A stretch of 28,140 nucleotides of DNA, taken from positions 1 through 28,140 of the IMG/VR virus record IMGVR_UViG_3300034073_002611; one strand, 5' to 3'. Positions 1 through 7,392 of this stretch are shown here, piece by piece (the stretch's first letter is position 1; each line of letters begins with the position of its first letter). The notes below the pieces were generated by a model that was not told where the DNA came from, did no database searches, and saw nothing but the letters and a program-made list of their open reading frames with translations. Source of the stretch: a virus. A program made the translations under genes and the position numbers.

Positions 1-205
1 TCACGGTATATAGATTAACACCCATTTCGTTTGCTATAGCTCCTGCCATAGTGGTTTTACCCAACCCTGGAGGTCCGTCAATTAGAACATGCGGCAAATA
101 TCCGTTGGTGTTTTTACATCCGTTAATCATGATTTTCAATCTGTTGACAGTATCAGATTGGCCTATCACATCATCAAATGTTGTTGGTCTAATATTATTT
201 GACAT
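1..205 (-). CDS. ruvB: RuvB-like AAA+ Holliday-junction helicase, N-terminal fragment cut by the window edge
   Basis: The ATG is at 205 and the frame is open to base 1, so only the first 68 residues are visible. They read like the start of RuvB, the AAA+ motor that drives branch migration of Holliday junctions: an RPxxFDDVIGQ stretch at residues 6-16, then HVLIDGPPGLGKTT at 39-52 containing the Walker A P-loop, then AIANEMGVN. The GPPGLGKTT-IANEMGVN combination is typical of RuvB, more so than of clamp loaders, though a clamp-loader-like AAA+ protein cannot be excluded without the rest. The start overlaps the stop of the upstream gene by 11 bp. That upstream gene carries a RuvA-domain-III-like segment, which supports the RuvB reading. 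Walker B and the winged helix lie outside the window. Confidence 0.75.
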   Translation of the reverse strand, partial: MSNNIRPTTFDDVIGQSDTVNRLKIMINGCKNTNGYLPHVLIDGPPGLGKTTMAGAIANEMGVNLYTV

Positions 206-605
206 TACTGCTTTCTCCAAATTTAGTTAGAACACACTTAATTAAGTCTTCACAAGTTGTAAAATTTTGTTTTTCACAAGCACTAGATATTAAACCATCG
301 GCTTCTGTTTTAGAAAATCCATAATTCAATAGCACATCTCTTGTTTCGTTAACCAGACTACTATTTTCAATAGCTGAACCACCTGGTTGTGCTGTACTGT
401 TTTTTTTGTGTTTCTTGATATGCTTTATAGATATAGATTCTACTGTTTTAACTTTAAGGGTTTCGTCACATCTACAGACTATTACAAATTTAGGATGTTT
501 TGCTTCCTTAAACGAAACCCAATGCTCTTGTAGACAATTGTGGCATATGTATTTGATATACCCCTCAATATCTACAGGTCTAAGTTTTTTCTTTTTTGTT
601 ATCAT
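195..605 (-). CDS. Zinc-ribbon protein with a RuvA domain III-like C-terminus
   Basis: A 136-residue protein in two parts. Residues 20-46 hold two cysteine pairs (C21/C24 and C44/C46) that could form a zinc ribbon. Residues 86-130 form a small helical domain, with VNETRDVLLNYGFSKTEAD followed by two more helices, that resembles the C-terminal domain III of RuvA (pattern ..AL..LGY...EA...). In RuvA, domain III is the flexible part that touches RuvB. The downstream RuvB-like gene overlaps this one by 11 bp, so the two are probably co-translated. My inference is a phage adaptor that keeps the RuvB-binding module but swaps the RuvA junction-binding core for a zinc ribbon. A generic UBA-like three-helix fold is the alternative. 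Confidence 0.7.
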   Translation of the reverse strand: MITKKKKLRPVDIEGYIKYICHNCLQEHWVSFKEAKHPKFVIVCRCDETLKVKTVESISIKHIKKHKKNSTAQPGGSAIENSSLVNETRDVLLNYGFSKTEADGLISSACEKQNFTTCEDLIKCVLTKFGESSNVK

Positions 606-990
606 CTTCTATCCAAAATATAAAGTCGTTTTTTTCGCTATCGTAACCTGTTTGAATTACGCCTTTATTTGCTAATGAGTTAAGTATATTACTTACCAAT
701 CTAGAATTAATATCTTCTATAATTTCCATCAATATGCTGTCATTAATATAGTATTTAATTATTGTGTTTCTTTTTTTTCTTTTGGCCTTTTGCTGAATAA
801 TAGATGCACACTCTTCAAATGTTAACAGTTCATTCATTTCTGTTACTTCTTCTGGTGTTAAATCTGATAACATCGTTGATATGATGTCTTCATTATTATT
901 TTCTCCAAGATTTTTAAAAACTAGTTGTCTTGAACTGTTTACAAAACCTTCGAAGTCTTCTATGATAAACCATTCGCTTTTATTATTCAT
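580..990 (-). CDS. Unknown acidic protein, paralogue of the gene at 16463-16837
   Basis: A 136-residue protein of unknown function that overlaps the next gene's start by 26 bp. It starts with an IEDFEGFVNSSRQ segment and ends with LANKGVIQTGYD...NDFIFWIEDDNKK. The protein at 16463-16837 has the same architecture: LDGYASSIR near the N-terminus, then LAAKGLVECAWDDDLNQMIFWVKDNEK. The closing FW(I/V)(E/K)D signature and the start of the protein align by eye, so the two are likely divergent duplicates. The middle contains a basic KAKRKKR run. No signal peptide or membrane segment is seen. The start has no strong ribosome site. Confidence 0.7.
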   Translation of the reverse strand: MNNKSEWFIIEDFEGFVNSSRQLVFKNLGENNNEDIISTMLSDLTPEEVTEMNELLTFEECASIIQQKAKRKKRNTIIKYYINDSILMEIIEDINSRLVSNILNSLANKGVIQTGYDSEKNDFIFWIEDDNKKEKT

Positions 991-992
991 AA

Positions 993-1418
993 TTAATTGA
1001 GTATATCGAAGATACCTCTGTAATAATGTGGTTGTTTAATAAAATATGCCGCATGATTTGCTAAATGGTCTATGTATTCGGATTGTATCGGATCGCTTAC
1101 GAAATATTTCTTTTTCCATATTGCAGCTCCATCATAGTTATTCCCCAAATACTGGTAGGATTTGTTGTCCTTGCCAGTATTGGAGAAGTAACTATTCACA
1201 GGAAACTTTTTTATCGGAAATCCCGGCACGACAGTTGGAGTATACCATACGTTTGGAGAAGATTCAACCACGTCCTTCATTGCTTCATACAGCCACTTAC
1301 CCCAAGCGTCCCAAGCCTTTTCGTCAAACTTAAAATACTTTTTGTACATATCTTCATTTGGATAGTATTTGTCATCATCGTAATCGTCTTCGCTATATGG
1401 CTCATCAATATCTGACAT
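993..1418 (-). CDS. Unknown acidic, aromatic-rich protein
   Basis: A 141-residue protein not recognised as any family. The start is set at the ATG at 1418 (MSDIDEP...) because GGAG lies 7 nt upstream; the longer open frame to 1448 runs back toward the promoter at 1462-1490 without a ribosome site. The N-terminus is very acidic and Tyr-rich (residues 1-25). The middle is rich in Trp and Tyr, with a GKWLYEAMKDVVE helix and a loop containing NTGKDNKSYQYLGNNYDG. The C-terminal third has a YIDHLANHAAYFIKQPHYY stretch with three His. It is the first gene after a sigma-70-like promoter and sits 2 bp upstream of the next gene. Confidence 0.7.
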   Translation of the reverse strand: MSDIDEPYSEDDYDDDKYYPNEDMYKKYFKFDEKAWDAWGKWLYEAMKDVVESSPNVWYTPTVVPGFPIKKFPVNSYFSNTGKDNKSYQYLGNNYDGAAIWKKKYFVSDPIQSEYIDHLANHAAYFIKQPHYYRGIFDILN

Positions 1419-1447
1419 TAAAAATCTCCATGCTGGGCCACGGGGCA

Positions 1448-1456
1448 TCCTAGACT
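1448..1456 (-). repeat. AGTCTAGGA motif, copy 1 of 4
   Basis: Minus-strand 9-mer AGTCTAGGA overlapping the 3' arm of the 1452-1478 inverted repeat. The same 9-mer recurs at 2716-2724, 2781-2789 and 15415-15423. All four copies are intergenic and in the same orientation. Confidence 0.6.
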
Positions 1457-1461
1457 ACTCT

Positions 1462-1490
1462 ATTATACCCCGTAGTCTCACAAGTATCAA
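1462..1490 (-). promoter_or_regulatory. Sigma-70-like promoter, minus strand, with the -10 inside an inverted repeat
   Basis: Minus strand reads TTGATA, 17 nt, TATAAT. The -35 overlaps the last codons of the primase-like gene. A 7-bp inverted repeat, AGACTAC/GTAGTCT (1472-1478 and 1452-1458), flanks the -10 box, so this could be an operator or a 5' hairpin. It would serve the gene starting at 1418. Confidence 0.65.
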
Positions 1491-2602
1491 CCGATACAGA
1501 ATTCGTCACTAAGTTTATTTGCCAGCTCCTTTGCTGCACTACTTAGAAATCTATTATTGCTAAAGTACAGAGGTGTAGACACTTGATTAAGGAACTCCAC
1601 GACCGTTTTTAAAAGTTTGGTCTGTGACCCATCAAGGTTTAAATCCTCGTCAGGCAACGCAACGTCAGCGGTGCTGGTTGCTGATACGGGCATGGGATCG
1701 CCGTAGGCACGGTAGACCATATCGTTAGCCTGAGCATCACTCACCGTCCCCATAATGTGCTTGGCCTGATTCATCAGTTGATCATTTCTCAAATCGTTTA
1801 GAATTTGACTAGCAACATTCGCTGATACTGGTACGCCATTAGTGTCAGACTGCTTATAAGCCTTAGCATATCCCTTATACCATTCATCACTACACTTTTC
1901 AGGAATGATATTTAGCGTGGCCGGCTGGCCAGTAAGAGCAGACTTTAGATCGGCCACATTAATTGGTTGACCAGTACTGCCGGGAAGGATACTCGTAAAG
2001 TAAGGAGCTTTCTTTTCCCAGCCCTTACGCCACCAAGTATAAGGAACACGATAAATCTGATTAGCTTTAATCGCTCGTGGATCGCCGCCAAAATAATTTA
2101 CCAGCTTCTTTTGAAGACCATTCCAGAAAGTCTTATTGTTGCCAACAATCTTTCTACTAGCATCGTCAAAAAGCCAATAGCATTGATAGCCATTACGAGT
2201 ATCTACAACCCAACTTGGCTTAACAGGAAAATCATTAATCTTTTCCAAGAAACGCTTTTTGTGTTGCATAACTACACTGGGTTTGAAATAATTGCCTTCA
2301 TTATCACGACCAGCATCCATATCGCAAAAGCAACAAGTAAACTGATTGATGACATAAAGTTTACGGCCACCATTTACATAGAAGTACACATCAGCGCTTT
2401 GATCAACATTGGCTGTTAATGCTTCTTGGATGTCGTATGTGTGATTCATACTGCTAATCTTCTTACGAGGATTGCCATTATAACAAAAGATGTGTTTTTG
2501 CTTAAAAGAATCCAAAAACCTAGTTTGTGTTGAAGAAAACACGCTATCATAGGAATTATTCTGTTGAGCAAAAGGATTGAACCCAAGATTATCTTTAAAC
2601 AT
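1487..2602 (-). CDS. AEP superfamily (RepB/PrimPol-like) primase domain protein
   Basis: A 371-residue protein. Residues 80-195 match the archaeo-eukaryotic primase fold as used by RepB-like and phage primases: CFCDMDAGR at 91-99 gives the metal-binding DxD (D94, D96); PSWVVDTRNGYQCYWLF at 129-145 is the strand pair with the GYxxYW signature; and FGGDPRAIKANQIYRVPYT at 171-189 matches the D...RVP motif near the active site. The role would be RNA/DNA primer synthesis for phage replication. Oddly, the usual His of the GYHxYW motif is Gln140 here, which may change or abolish nucleotide binding. The C-terminal half is unrecognised and no helicase domain is attached. GAGGT lies upstream of the ATG. 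Confidence 0.75.
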   Translation of the reverse strand: MFKDNLGFNPFAQQNNSYDSVFSSTQTRFLDSFKQKHIFCYNGNPRKKISSMNHTYDIQEALTANVDQSADVYFYVNGGRKLYVINQFTCCFCDMDAGRDNEGNYFKPSVVMQHKKRFLEKINDFPVKPSWVVDTRNGYQCYWLFDDASRKIVGNNKTFWNGLQKKLVNYFGGDPRAIKANQIYRVPYTWWRKGWEKKAPYFTSILPGSTGQPINVADLKSALTGQPATLNIIPEKCSDEWYKGYAKAYKQSDTNGVPVSANVASQILNDLRNDQLMNQAKHIMGTVSDAQANDMVYRAYGDPMPVSATSTADVALPDEDLNLDGSQTKLLKTVVEFLNQVSTPLYFSNNRFLSSAAKELANKLSDEFCIG

Positions 2603-2673
2603 TTTTCTACCTCAAACTTCCTGCGAATAATATGATTGGGATACTAAACACTAGCATCAAAAGCAATCAAAAA

Positions 2674-2777
2674 AGATGATTATGGAATCGAACCATAAGA
2701 TTCTGTCGAGTGGTCTCCTAGACTTTATTTGTGGAATCGAACCACCACTCTGTCGAACCTGTCACCTAACATCATCT
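2674..2777 (-). ncRNA. Structured tRNA-like RNA with two T-arm-like hairpins (unknown class)
   Basis: Read on the minus strand, the 104-nt element opens with AGATGAT (2777-2771) and closes with the perfect complement ATCATCT (2680-2674), like a 7-bp acceptor stem. Just inside the 3' strand is a canonical T-arm, TATGG-TTCGATT-CCATA (2697-2681). In the middle is a second T-arm-like hairpin, GTGG-TTCGATT-CCAC (2745-2731), and a GTCT-AGG-AGAC hairpin. Both sit inside a GAGTG/CACTC stem, so the centre can fold as a three-way junction where the anticodon arm should be. I find no proper D-arm or anticodon arm. A run of six T follows the 3' strand (2675-2670), so it may also terminate rII transcripts. 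It could be a degenerate tRNA, a tRNA mimic or an unknown ncRNA. Confidence 0.55.
2716..2724 (-). repeat. AGTCTAGGA motif, copy 2 of 4
   Basis: Minus-strand 9-mer inside the tRNA-like RNA, where it forms part of the GTCT-AGG-AGAC hairpin. Confidence 0.55.
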
Positions 2778-2780
2778 TCG

Positions 2781-2801
2781 TCCTAGACTCTTTCGAGTCT
2801 A
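2781..2801 (-). other. Hairpin with GAAA tetraloop after rIIB, carrying AGTCTAGGA copy 3
   Basis: Minus strand TAGACTC-GAAA-GAGTCTA (2801-2784) is a 7-bp stem with a GNRA-type tetraloop, 10 nt after the rIIB stop. No T-run follows, so it is not a classical intrinsic terminator. It is more likely an RNA stability or processing element ahead of the structured RNA. Its 3' arm runs into the 9-mer AGTCTAGGA (2789-2781). Confidence 0.6.
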
Positions 2802-2811
2802 AAATTCTAAA

Positions 2812-3717
2812 TCAGCTATAAGAACCATACTCATCATAATCGTCGTCTTCATCGTGTGATGTCATACGAATATCTTCTGGATCGTCCTCGTAGTCTTCAT
2901 CCTCATCGTCATAACGATCCCAGTAAGCGTCATCGTACTCATCGTACAAATCTTCTTCGTCTTCGTTATATTCATCTTCGGCAAACTCGCTCTTGTAAAG
3001 AGGCTTGAGCAATTCGCCCTGATATTCTCCGACTACCTCATATCGACAGGTACGAAGTTTCTCGCAATTACAATCGCTAGGTACACTGACTACATCCTTC
3101 GGATTGATCTTGACTATCATAATATGATCACCATAATCAGCATTACCATAATTAGCAACATAGTTCAACGCACCAGCATGAAGACCATTAGAGCATCCTC
3201 TAGCACGATCATCGTCTACCTTTGCTCGTCGCATTTCGCAAACCTGACCAACACGATTATCAAATGTACCAGCATACTTATCCTTATAATCACTGCGAAC
3301 AGCCTTGTATGCTAGGAAATGTCCGTCCTCAGTAATCGGCAGATGTTCATGCTCCAAGAAATCGTACAGTTCCTTTTGACTCTGCATACTTGGATTCTCC
3401 ATAAGATTATTCAGGAAATTTACAAGAGGCTGAAAAGGCAGACCCTTGCTCATAAACTCCAGAATACGCTTACTGATACTACCATGAACTTCCTCGCCAT
3501 CAAACATTACCTTGCCGTTCTTAACCTCCACAAGACCGTCGCTAAAATTGCTAACAGCCTTTTCAATATCGACCAACTCTGCCAATTCGTCATTGGTAGC
3601 GGTTGGTAGTGCCTCCAGAATCAATCGATAATTAATATGATCTGGAAGAACCTGATGAGCCTTATTATTAAGGATCAGCGTCAAATTACCATCAACCCAC
3701 ATAAACGGAACACTCAT
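2812..3717 (-). CDS. rIIB: RIIB-like protein with a long acidic tail
   Basis: A 301-residue protein, close in length to T4 RIIB (about 312). It lies 26 bp downstream of the rIIA homologue, in the same order as in T4-type phages. The N-terminal VDGNLTLILNNKAHQV is followed by a helical region. Residues about 90-190 (FQPLVNFLNNLMENPS..., then LYDFLEHEHLPITEDGHFLAYKAV) match the core seen in RIIB-like proteins, and a YRYEV/VGEY-type end follows. In T4, RIIA and RIIB are membrane-associated and act in lysis inhibition and phage exclusion; the mechanism is unsettled. The last 55 residues are almost all Asp, Glu and Tyr, possibly DNA-mimicking or charge-repelling. AGGAG precedes the ATG. Confidence 0.85.
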   Translation of the reverse strand: MSVPFMWVDGNLTLILNNKAHQVLPDHINYRLILEALPTATNDELAELVDIEKAVSNFSDGLVEVKNGKVMFDGEEVHGSISKRILEFMSKGLPFQPLVNFLNNLMENPSMQSQKELYDFLEHEHLPITEDGHFLAYKAVRSDYKDKYAGTFDNRVGQVCEMRRAKVDDDRARGCSNGLHAGALNYVANYGNADYGDHIMIVKINPKDVVSVPSDCNCEKLRTCRYEVVGEYQGELLKPLYKSEFAEDEYNEDEEDLYDEYDDAYWDRYDDEDEDYEDDPEDIRMTSHDEDDDYDEYGSYS

Positions 3718-3743
3718 TTTTATTCTCCTGTTTTCCTGTGAAA

Positions 3744-6395
3744 TTATTTAACCATACCACCCAAAAGATTTCTCATTTCTGCGATTTTGTCTTCACCCAA
3801 AGTCTTAAACCATTCTGGAGCCCCATAATAAGTGTTATGATGCATCAGCATTGGGTTGCTGGAAATCTGATCCAGACTCGACTCATTGCTATTGAAGACC
3901 ACACCAACAATATACTTCATCATCGCCACCTTGTCAACCTCAACTTTAAGATTTTTTCTGAGTTGCGTCATGGACGGCATACTCTTAATGAAATCTTCAC
4001 CTTGCTTTGACTTGACAACAATACTAGACGTATAATCTTCGTCATACAATGACGTTATATGATATTTGAGAGTCAGAAAGTCAGCATGAGATTGCTTGGC
4101 TTTCTCTGGATCAATACCATTCAAATTATGCTTCTCAAGAATCTCGGCCATAACAGCATAATATTCAGCTTTCGTACAAAACCTCATGTCAAAGTTGTTA
4201 TGCATAATCCTGGCAAAGAAATTGTATATCATCCACTTATCAAGTTGATCACAAAGAGTTGTGCCACCGATATAGTTCTTGTAGTTTATGCCGAAGATAT
4301 TAATTAGCTCCGTTGCGATCTTGCGATCACTCTTAACTCTATTGTAGTAATAGCGATCAGTTTTGTTTTCTTCAGCATCATACTGCTCTGTGCAATACTG
4401 TACAATATCTTTGTATACCGATACTTTGTCACAGAGTTTTTGCATAGACTTCTTAAGCTGTGGTTTAAACCAATCATTAAAATCCACCAGATCATAACCT
4501 TGCTTACGCAGTTTTTCCACGGAACTTTGCTTGATCGCAAAAATGTTTTGACTATCAAACAACTTGTTCAGACTATGTTTCTGATCTTTCATAATCCCAG
4601 TAATCTCAGAAATAGTTGGATAGTTTTGTGGAACAGCATATCGAATAATAGGAAGATAAATGATAGTTTCATCTTCAAGATCATTCAACATATCTTCTCC
4701 CAGTTCACGCAGATAAGAAGAATCGTTCAAGTCTTTTCCTTGCAATACATTCTTATTCTTTGCGTCTGGAGATGCCGACAGGATAAAGATTTCGTCAGCA
4801 CTAATTTGCCCGGTCTTATCTCTTGTCTTACTACGAGTTCCAGTTTGAAGTAGACTACGATAATCTGAGACATTTATTACATTTGATTCTCCACCGATAT
4901 CATTGATAAGATTATCAAAACCTTCAGTAGAATCTTCTGGAGTATCACTGTCCACCATAAGATAGGCATAACAATCATTTTGATTACAATATCTGGTTAC
5001 GATCTTCTTGGCGGTTTCGGCACTCTTAACATCACACCTGAAGAATACCATCTTGCCGCTCTTTTTCGCACCAGACCAATAGTATTCTGGAACTCCTTGC
5101 AGAGTTTGATAGTGAATCTTGTCTGTCAGATAAACCATCCTACGAGAGCGATAGCCAGCACTTCTAAAGTTAAAGGCATACAACTGCTTACTCTTTTTAA
5201 AAGTGTACTCAAGGTCTTTGCCGCTTTGCAATTCGTGAACTTTTCCACTAGGATCAGTCCAAGAAGCACCAGCAGTCCAACCACCAGCAAGATCACTAAG
5301 GTTATAATAGGTAGTATAAGCATCAATAAGGTTCGTACACTGCTCAAGTTTCTTGCTCATATCTTCCTTGAGTTGAAGATAAATGTCTTGAGTACGATCA
5401 CGCAGAACTTTAATTACATTCTTAGTGTACTGCAATCCCTCACGACTAACATCCATCTCAAGTTCACCAATATTAAATTGGATTTCAAGATACAGACCAG
5501 AGTTCAGAATCTCTCTGACTAGATTCTTCCAGTGATTGACATCTGCCTTCTTGAAGGTACGGTTCCATTTTTGGATAGCATCATTACTCTGCTCTTGTTC
5601 TTCTCCAATAATTTTATCGGCATTTACAGGGTATGCGATATTACCCATAATAGCAACAACACTACTACCCGTACTATGATGCTGGCTGGGATATTGATTA
5701 GAATTACCGGAAACCCTACCGATCTTCCAGCCATTGCCCTCAATAACCGCATTAACGTGAGAGTATGAATGATCTTCCAGACTTTGACACACTCCGCCTT
5801 CAATGATTGGCTTCATTTTGAAGTAGTGAAAAATACGCTTAGACTTGTTGGTAAACTCAACAAAATCATATTGCTTAACAGCAAATGAAATTTCAAGACC
5901 ATTAGGCTCATTAGTGTCACTAATGTTAAAAAGATTAAGACTAGGCACACCATTCTCATCCATAGCAGCAACATAAGAATACTTTTTGCCGTTATGATAA
6001 GAGGTTGTGCTAAAACTCTTGGTATAAGCAAACGGACTCTTACTGCCTAGCCCAAGACATCCAACAAAATCATTGCTGTCATTCTTATTACTAGCACCAT
6101 AAGTAGTATACAGTTCCTCCATATCTTGCTGACTAAGACCAGTACCATAATCACGCACCGTAAAAGATGGGTTGGCTTGTGTAGGTAGAATCACCTTAAA
6201 AGGATTCTTGTTGGCAGCAGCGATATGGGCATCATAAGCATTTGTAGAAAGTTCACGAATAACAGCCATAACCTTATCGGAATACAAAGAGTCCGAAAGG
6301 ATCTTGAACATTTTACTGGTCTGGGCAATAGTGAACTGATTACTGCTATCAAGACCACGGCTATGAATTTCAACGGTACGATCTGCCAACTTCAT
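3744..6395 (-). CDS. rIIA: RIIA-like GHKL ATPase
   Basis: An 883-residue protein with an N-terminal GHKL (Hsp90/MutL/histidine-kinase type) ATPase domain. The N-box is RELSTNAYDA (E48, N52, D55), the G1 box RDYGTGLS (D82, G84, G86), and the glycine-rich lid GCLGLGSKSPFAYT at 112-125. This domain and the rIIB neighbour identify it as an RIIA homologue; T4 RIIA is somewhat shorter (about 725), and the extra length is in the C-terminal part. The RIIA family affects the membrane and host energy state during infection. A strong sigma-70-like promoter lies 43 bp upstream and GGAG sits 10 nt before the ATG, so this gene opens a rIIA-rIIB transcription unit. Confidence 0.88.
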   Translation of the reverse strand: MKLADRTVEIHSRGLDSSNQFTIAQTSKMFKILSDSLYSDKVMAVIRELSTNAYDAHIAAANKNPFKVILPTQANPSFTVRDYGTGLSQQDMEELYTTYGASNKNDSNDFVGCLGLGSKSPFAYTKSFSTTSYHNGKKYSYVAAMDENGVPSLNLFNISDTNEPNGLEISFAVKQYDFVEFTNKSKRIFHYFKMKPIIEGGVCQSLEDHSYSHVNAVIEGNGWKIGRVSGNSNQYPSQHHSTGSSVVAIMGNIAYPVNADKIIGEEQEQSNDAIQKWNRTFKKADVNHWKNLVREILNSGLYLEIQFNIGELEMDVSREGLQYTKNVIKVLRDRTQDIYLQLKEDMSKKLEQCTNLIDAYTTYYNLSDLAGGWTAGASWTDPSGKVHELQSGKDLEYTFKKSKQLYAFNFRSAGYRSRRMVYLTDKIHYQTLQGVPEYYWSGAKKSGKMVFFRCDVKSAETAKKIVTRYCNQNDCYAYLMVDSDTPEDSTEGFDNLINDIGGESNVINVSDYRSLLQTGTRSKTRDKTGQISADEIFILSASPDAKNKNVLQGKDLNDSSYLRELGEDMLNDLEDETIIYLPIIRYAVPQNYPTISEITGIMKDQKHSLNKLFDSQNIFAIKQSSVEKLRKQGYDLVDFNDWFKPQLKKSMQKLCDKVSVYKDIVQYCTEQYDAEENKTDRYYYNRVKSDRKIATELINIFGINYKNYIGGTTLCDQLDKWMIYNFFARIMHNNFDMRFCTKAEYYAVMAEILEKHNLNGIDPEKAKQSHADFLTLKYHITSLYDEDYTSSIVVKSKQGEDFIKSMPSMTQLRKNLKVEVDKVAMMKYIVGVVFNSNESSLDQISSNPMLMHHNTYYGAPEWFKTLGEDKIAEMRNLLGGMVK

Positions 6396-6437
6396 TGTTC
6401 TAAATCTCCAAAAAGTGAATTGTCCTGTGAGCCTCCA

Positions 6438-6466
6438 AGTATATCATCGGCAAACCGCCTTGTCAA
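6438..6466 (-). promoter_or_regulatory. Sigma-70-like promoter for rIIA-rIIB
   Basis: Minus strand TTGACA, 17 nt, TATACT. The spacer contains GCCGATGA next to the -10, a variant of the CCGATA element found in the spacers of other promoters here. The -35 overlaps the end of the upstream membrane-protein gene. Confidence 0.8.
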
Positions 6467-6711
6467 GTTTTATTTTTTTTGTCTCCGATCACACACAATT
6501 TCCATCCGATCAGAATATCTATTAATCCAATATATCTAATATTTGGAATAGGTAATAACAACCACCACAATCCAATTCCAATATTAGCAATAGCCAGTAA
6601 ATATATTATCCAGCTTGGTAGGTTTATCGTTTTACTTAATAGATATGATAACGGACCAATTAATAGCACCGCCATAAGCATAACAGAAACCAACAGAGCT
6701 AAACTAGCCAT
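6463..6711 (-). CDS. Small multi-span membrane protein
   Basis: An 82-residue, very hydrophobic protein with probably three membrane segments: residues 3-26 (rich in Leu, Val and Met), 34-53 (IIYLLAIANIGIGLWWLLLP) and 58-75. It ends with a short basic DKKNKT tail. No family is recognised. It overlaps the stop of the upstream gene as TAATG, with GAGG before the start, so it is translationally coupled. Its 3' end covers the -35 box of the rIIA promoter. Confidence 0.75.
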   Translation of the reverse strand: MASLALLVSVMLMAVLLIGPLSYLLSKTINLPSWIIYLLAIANIGIGLWWLLLPIPNIRYIGLIDILIGWKLCVIGDKKNKT

Positions 6712-7010
6712 TAAATTTCCTCGTCATCGTCATCATACATTTCGTAATCTTCTGGCTCCATATCGTCTTCATACGGATTCCATTCGGTATTATATTTGCT
6801 TTCCTCGTCTTCCATATGGTCTTCCAACATTTCTGCGGCATCCATAATAATTTCAAATTCTTGTATCTTAAGCATAATCTCTTGTATTTTTCGATCCATA
6901 TTTTTTAAGGTTTTTTTAATATCCAAAATATCTTTTTGATTATCTAGCTGTTTTATTTCTTTATTAATTTTTACTATCTCTTTAAAGACATCGTTGATAT
7001 TCTTATCCAT
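6711..7010 (-). CDS. Coiled-coil protein with acidic tail
   Basis: A 99-residue protein. Residues 1-68 are a heptad-rich helix (repeating I/L/K/E, for instance FKEIVKINKEIKQLD), suggesting an oligomerising coiled coil. Residues 69-99 are a strongly acidic Tyr-rich tail (DDDDEEI end), reminiscent of the rIIB tail in this window. The function is unknown. AAGGTGA lies before the ATG and the stop overlaps the next gene's start. Confidence 0.75.
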   Translation of the reverse strand: MDKNINDVFKEIVKINKEIKQLDNQKDILDIKKTLKNMDRKIQEIMLKIQEFEIIMDAAEMLEDHMEDEESKYNTEWNPYEDDMEPEDYEMYDDDDEEI

Positions 7011-7013
7011 GCT

Positions 7014-7325
7014 TCACCTTAATTTCTTGTATTCTGGTATATCTCCATTGGCCAATATTTTTTGATCTTCATAAGAAGAGGCTGCTCTTCTATAAAGCTC
7101 TTGTTTAATATTCTCTAATACACCAGTAGCCATAGCAATATTCTTATATGATACTGTTTTCATAACGCCCATAATCACCCTTGAAAAACAATAATTAATA
7201 CGTCCTAAATAATTAGCAAAATCATGAGGATTAAATAAAGAACACTTGCTATTTCTGATAGCATCCACCATTTGATCAATAGCGTAATCTAATTCTTGTC
7301 TTTCTTCTTCATTTATATATGGCAT
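7014..7325 (-). CDS. Unknown helical protein
   Basis: A 103-residue protein starting at MPYINEEERQELDYAID. GAGGT just upstream of the ATG at 7325 decides the start; the open frame continues to 7493, but that part is antisense to the sulfotransferase and has no ribosome site. It is predicted mostly helical, with a central SLFNPHDFANYLGRINYCFSR segment and a basic C-terminus. No motif is recognised. It is divergent from the plus-strand sulfotransferase gene with 67 bp between starts. Confidence 0.7.
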   Translation of the reverse strand: MPYINEEERQELDYAIDQMVDAIRNSKCSLFNPHDFANYLGRINYCFSRVIMGVMKTVSYKNIAMATGVLENIKQELYRRAASSYEDQKILANGDIPEYKKLR

Positions 7326-7392
7326 GACCGACCTCTTTTTGTGTAATTTATTATTATAAAGCTGCGTTTCTTTGTATTCAGGTTTATTTTTT

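Noticed and set aside
7330-7392. Possible plus-strand promoter ahead of the sulfotransferase (TATAAA-like run)
   Set aside because: No -35 box at proper spacing; the region is simply AT-rich.
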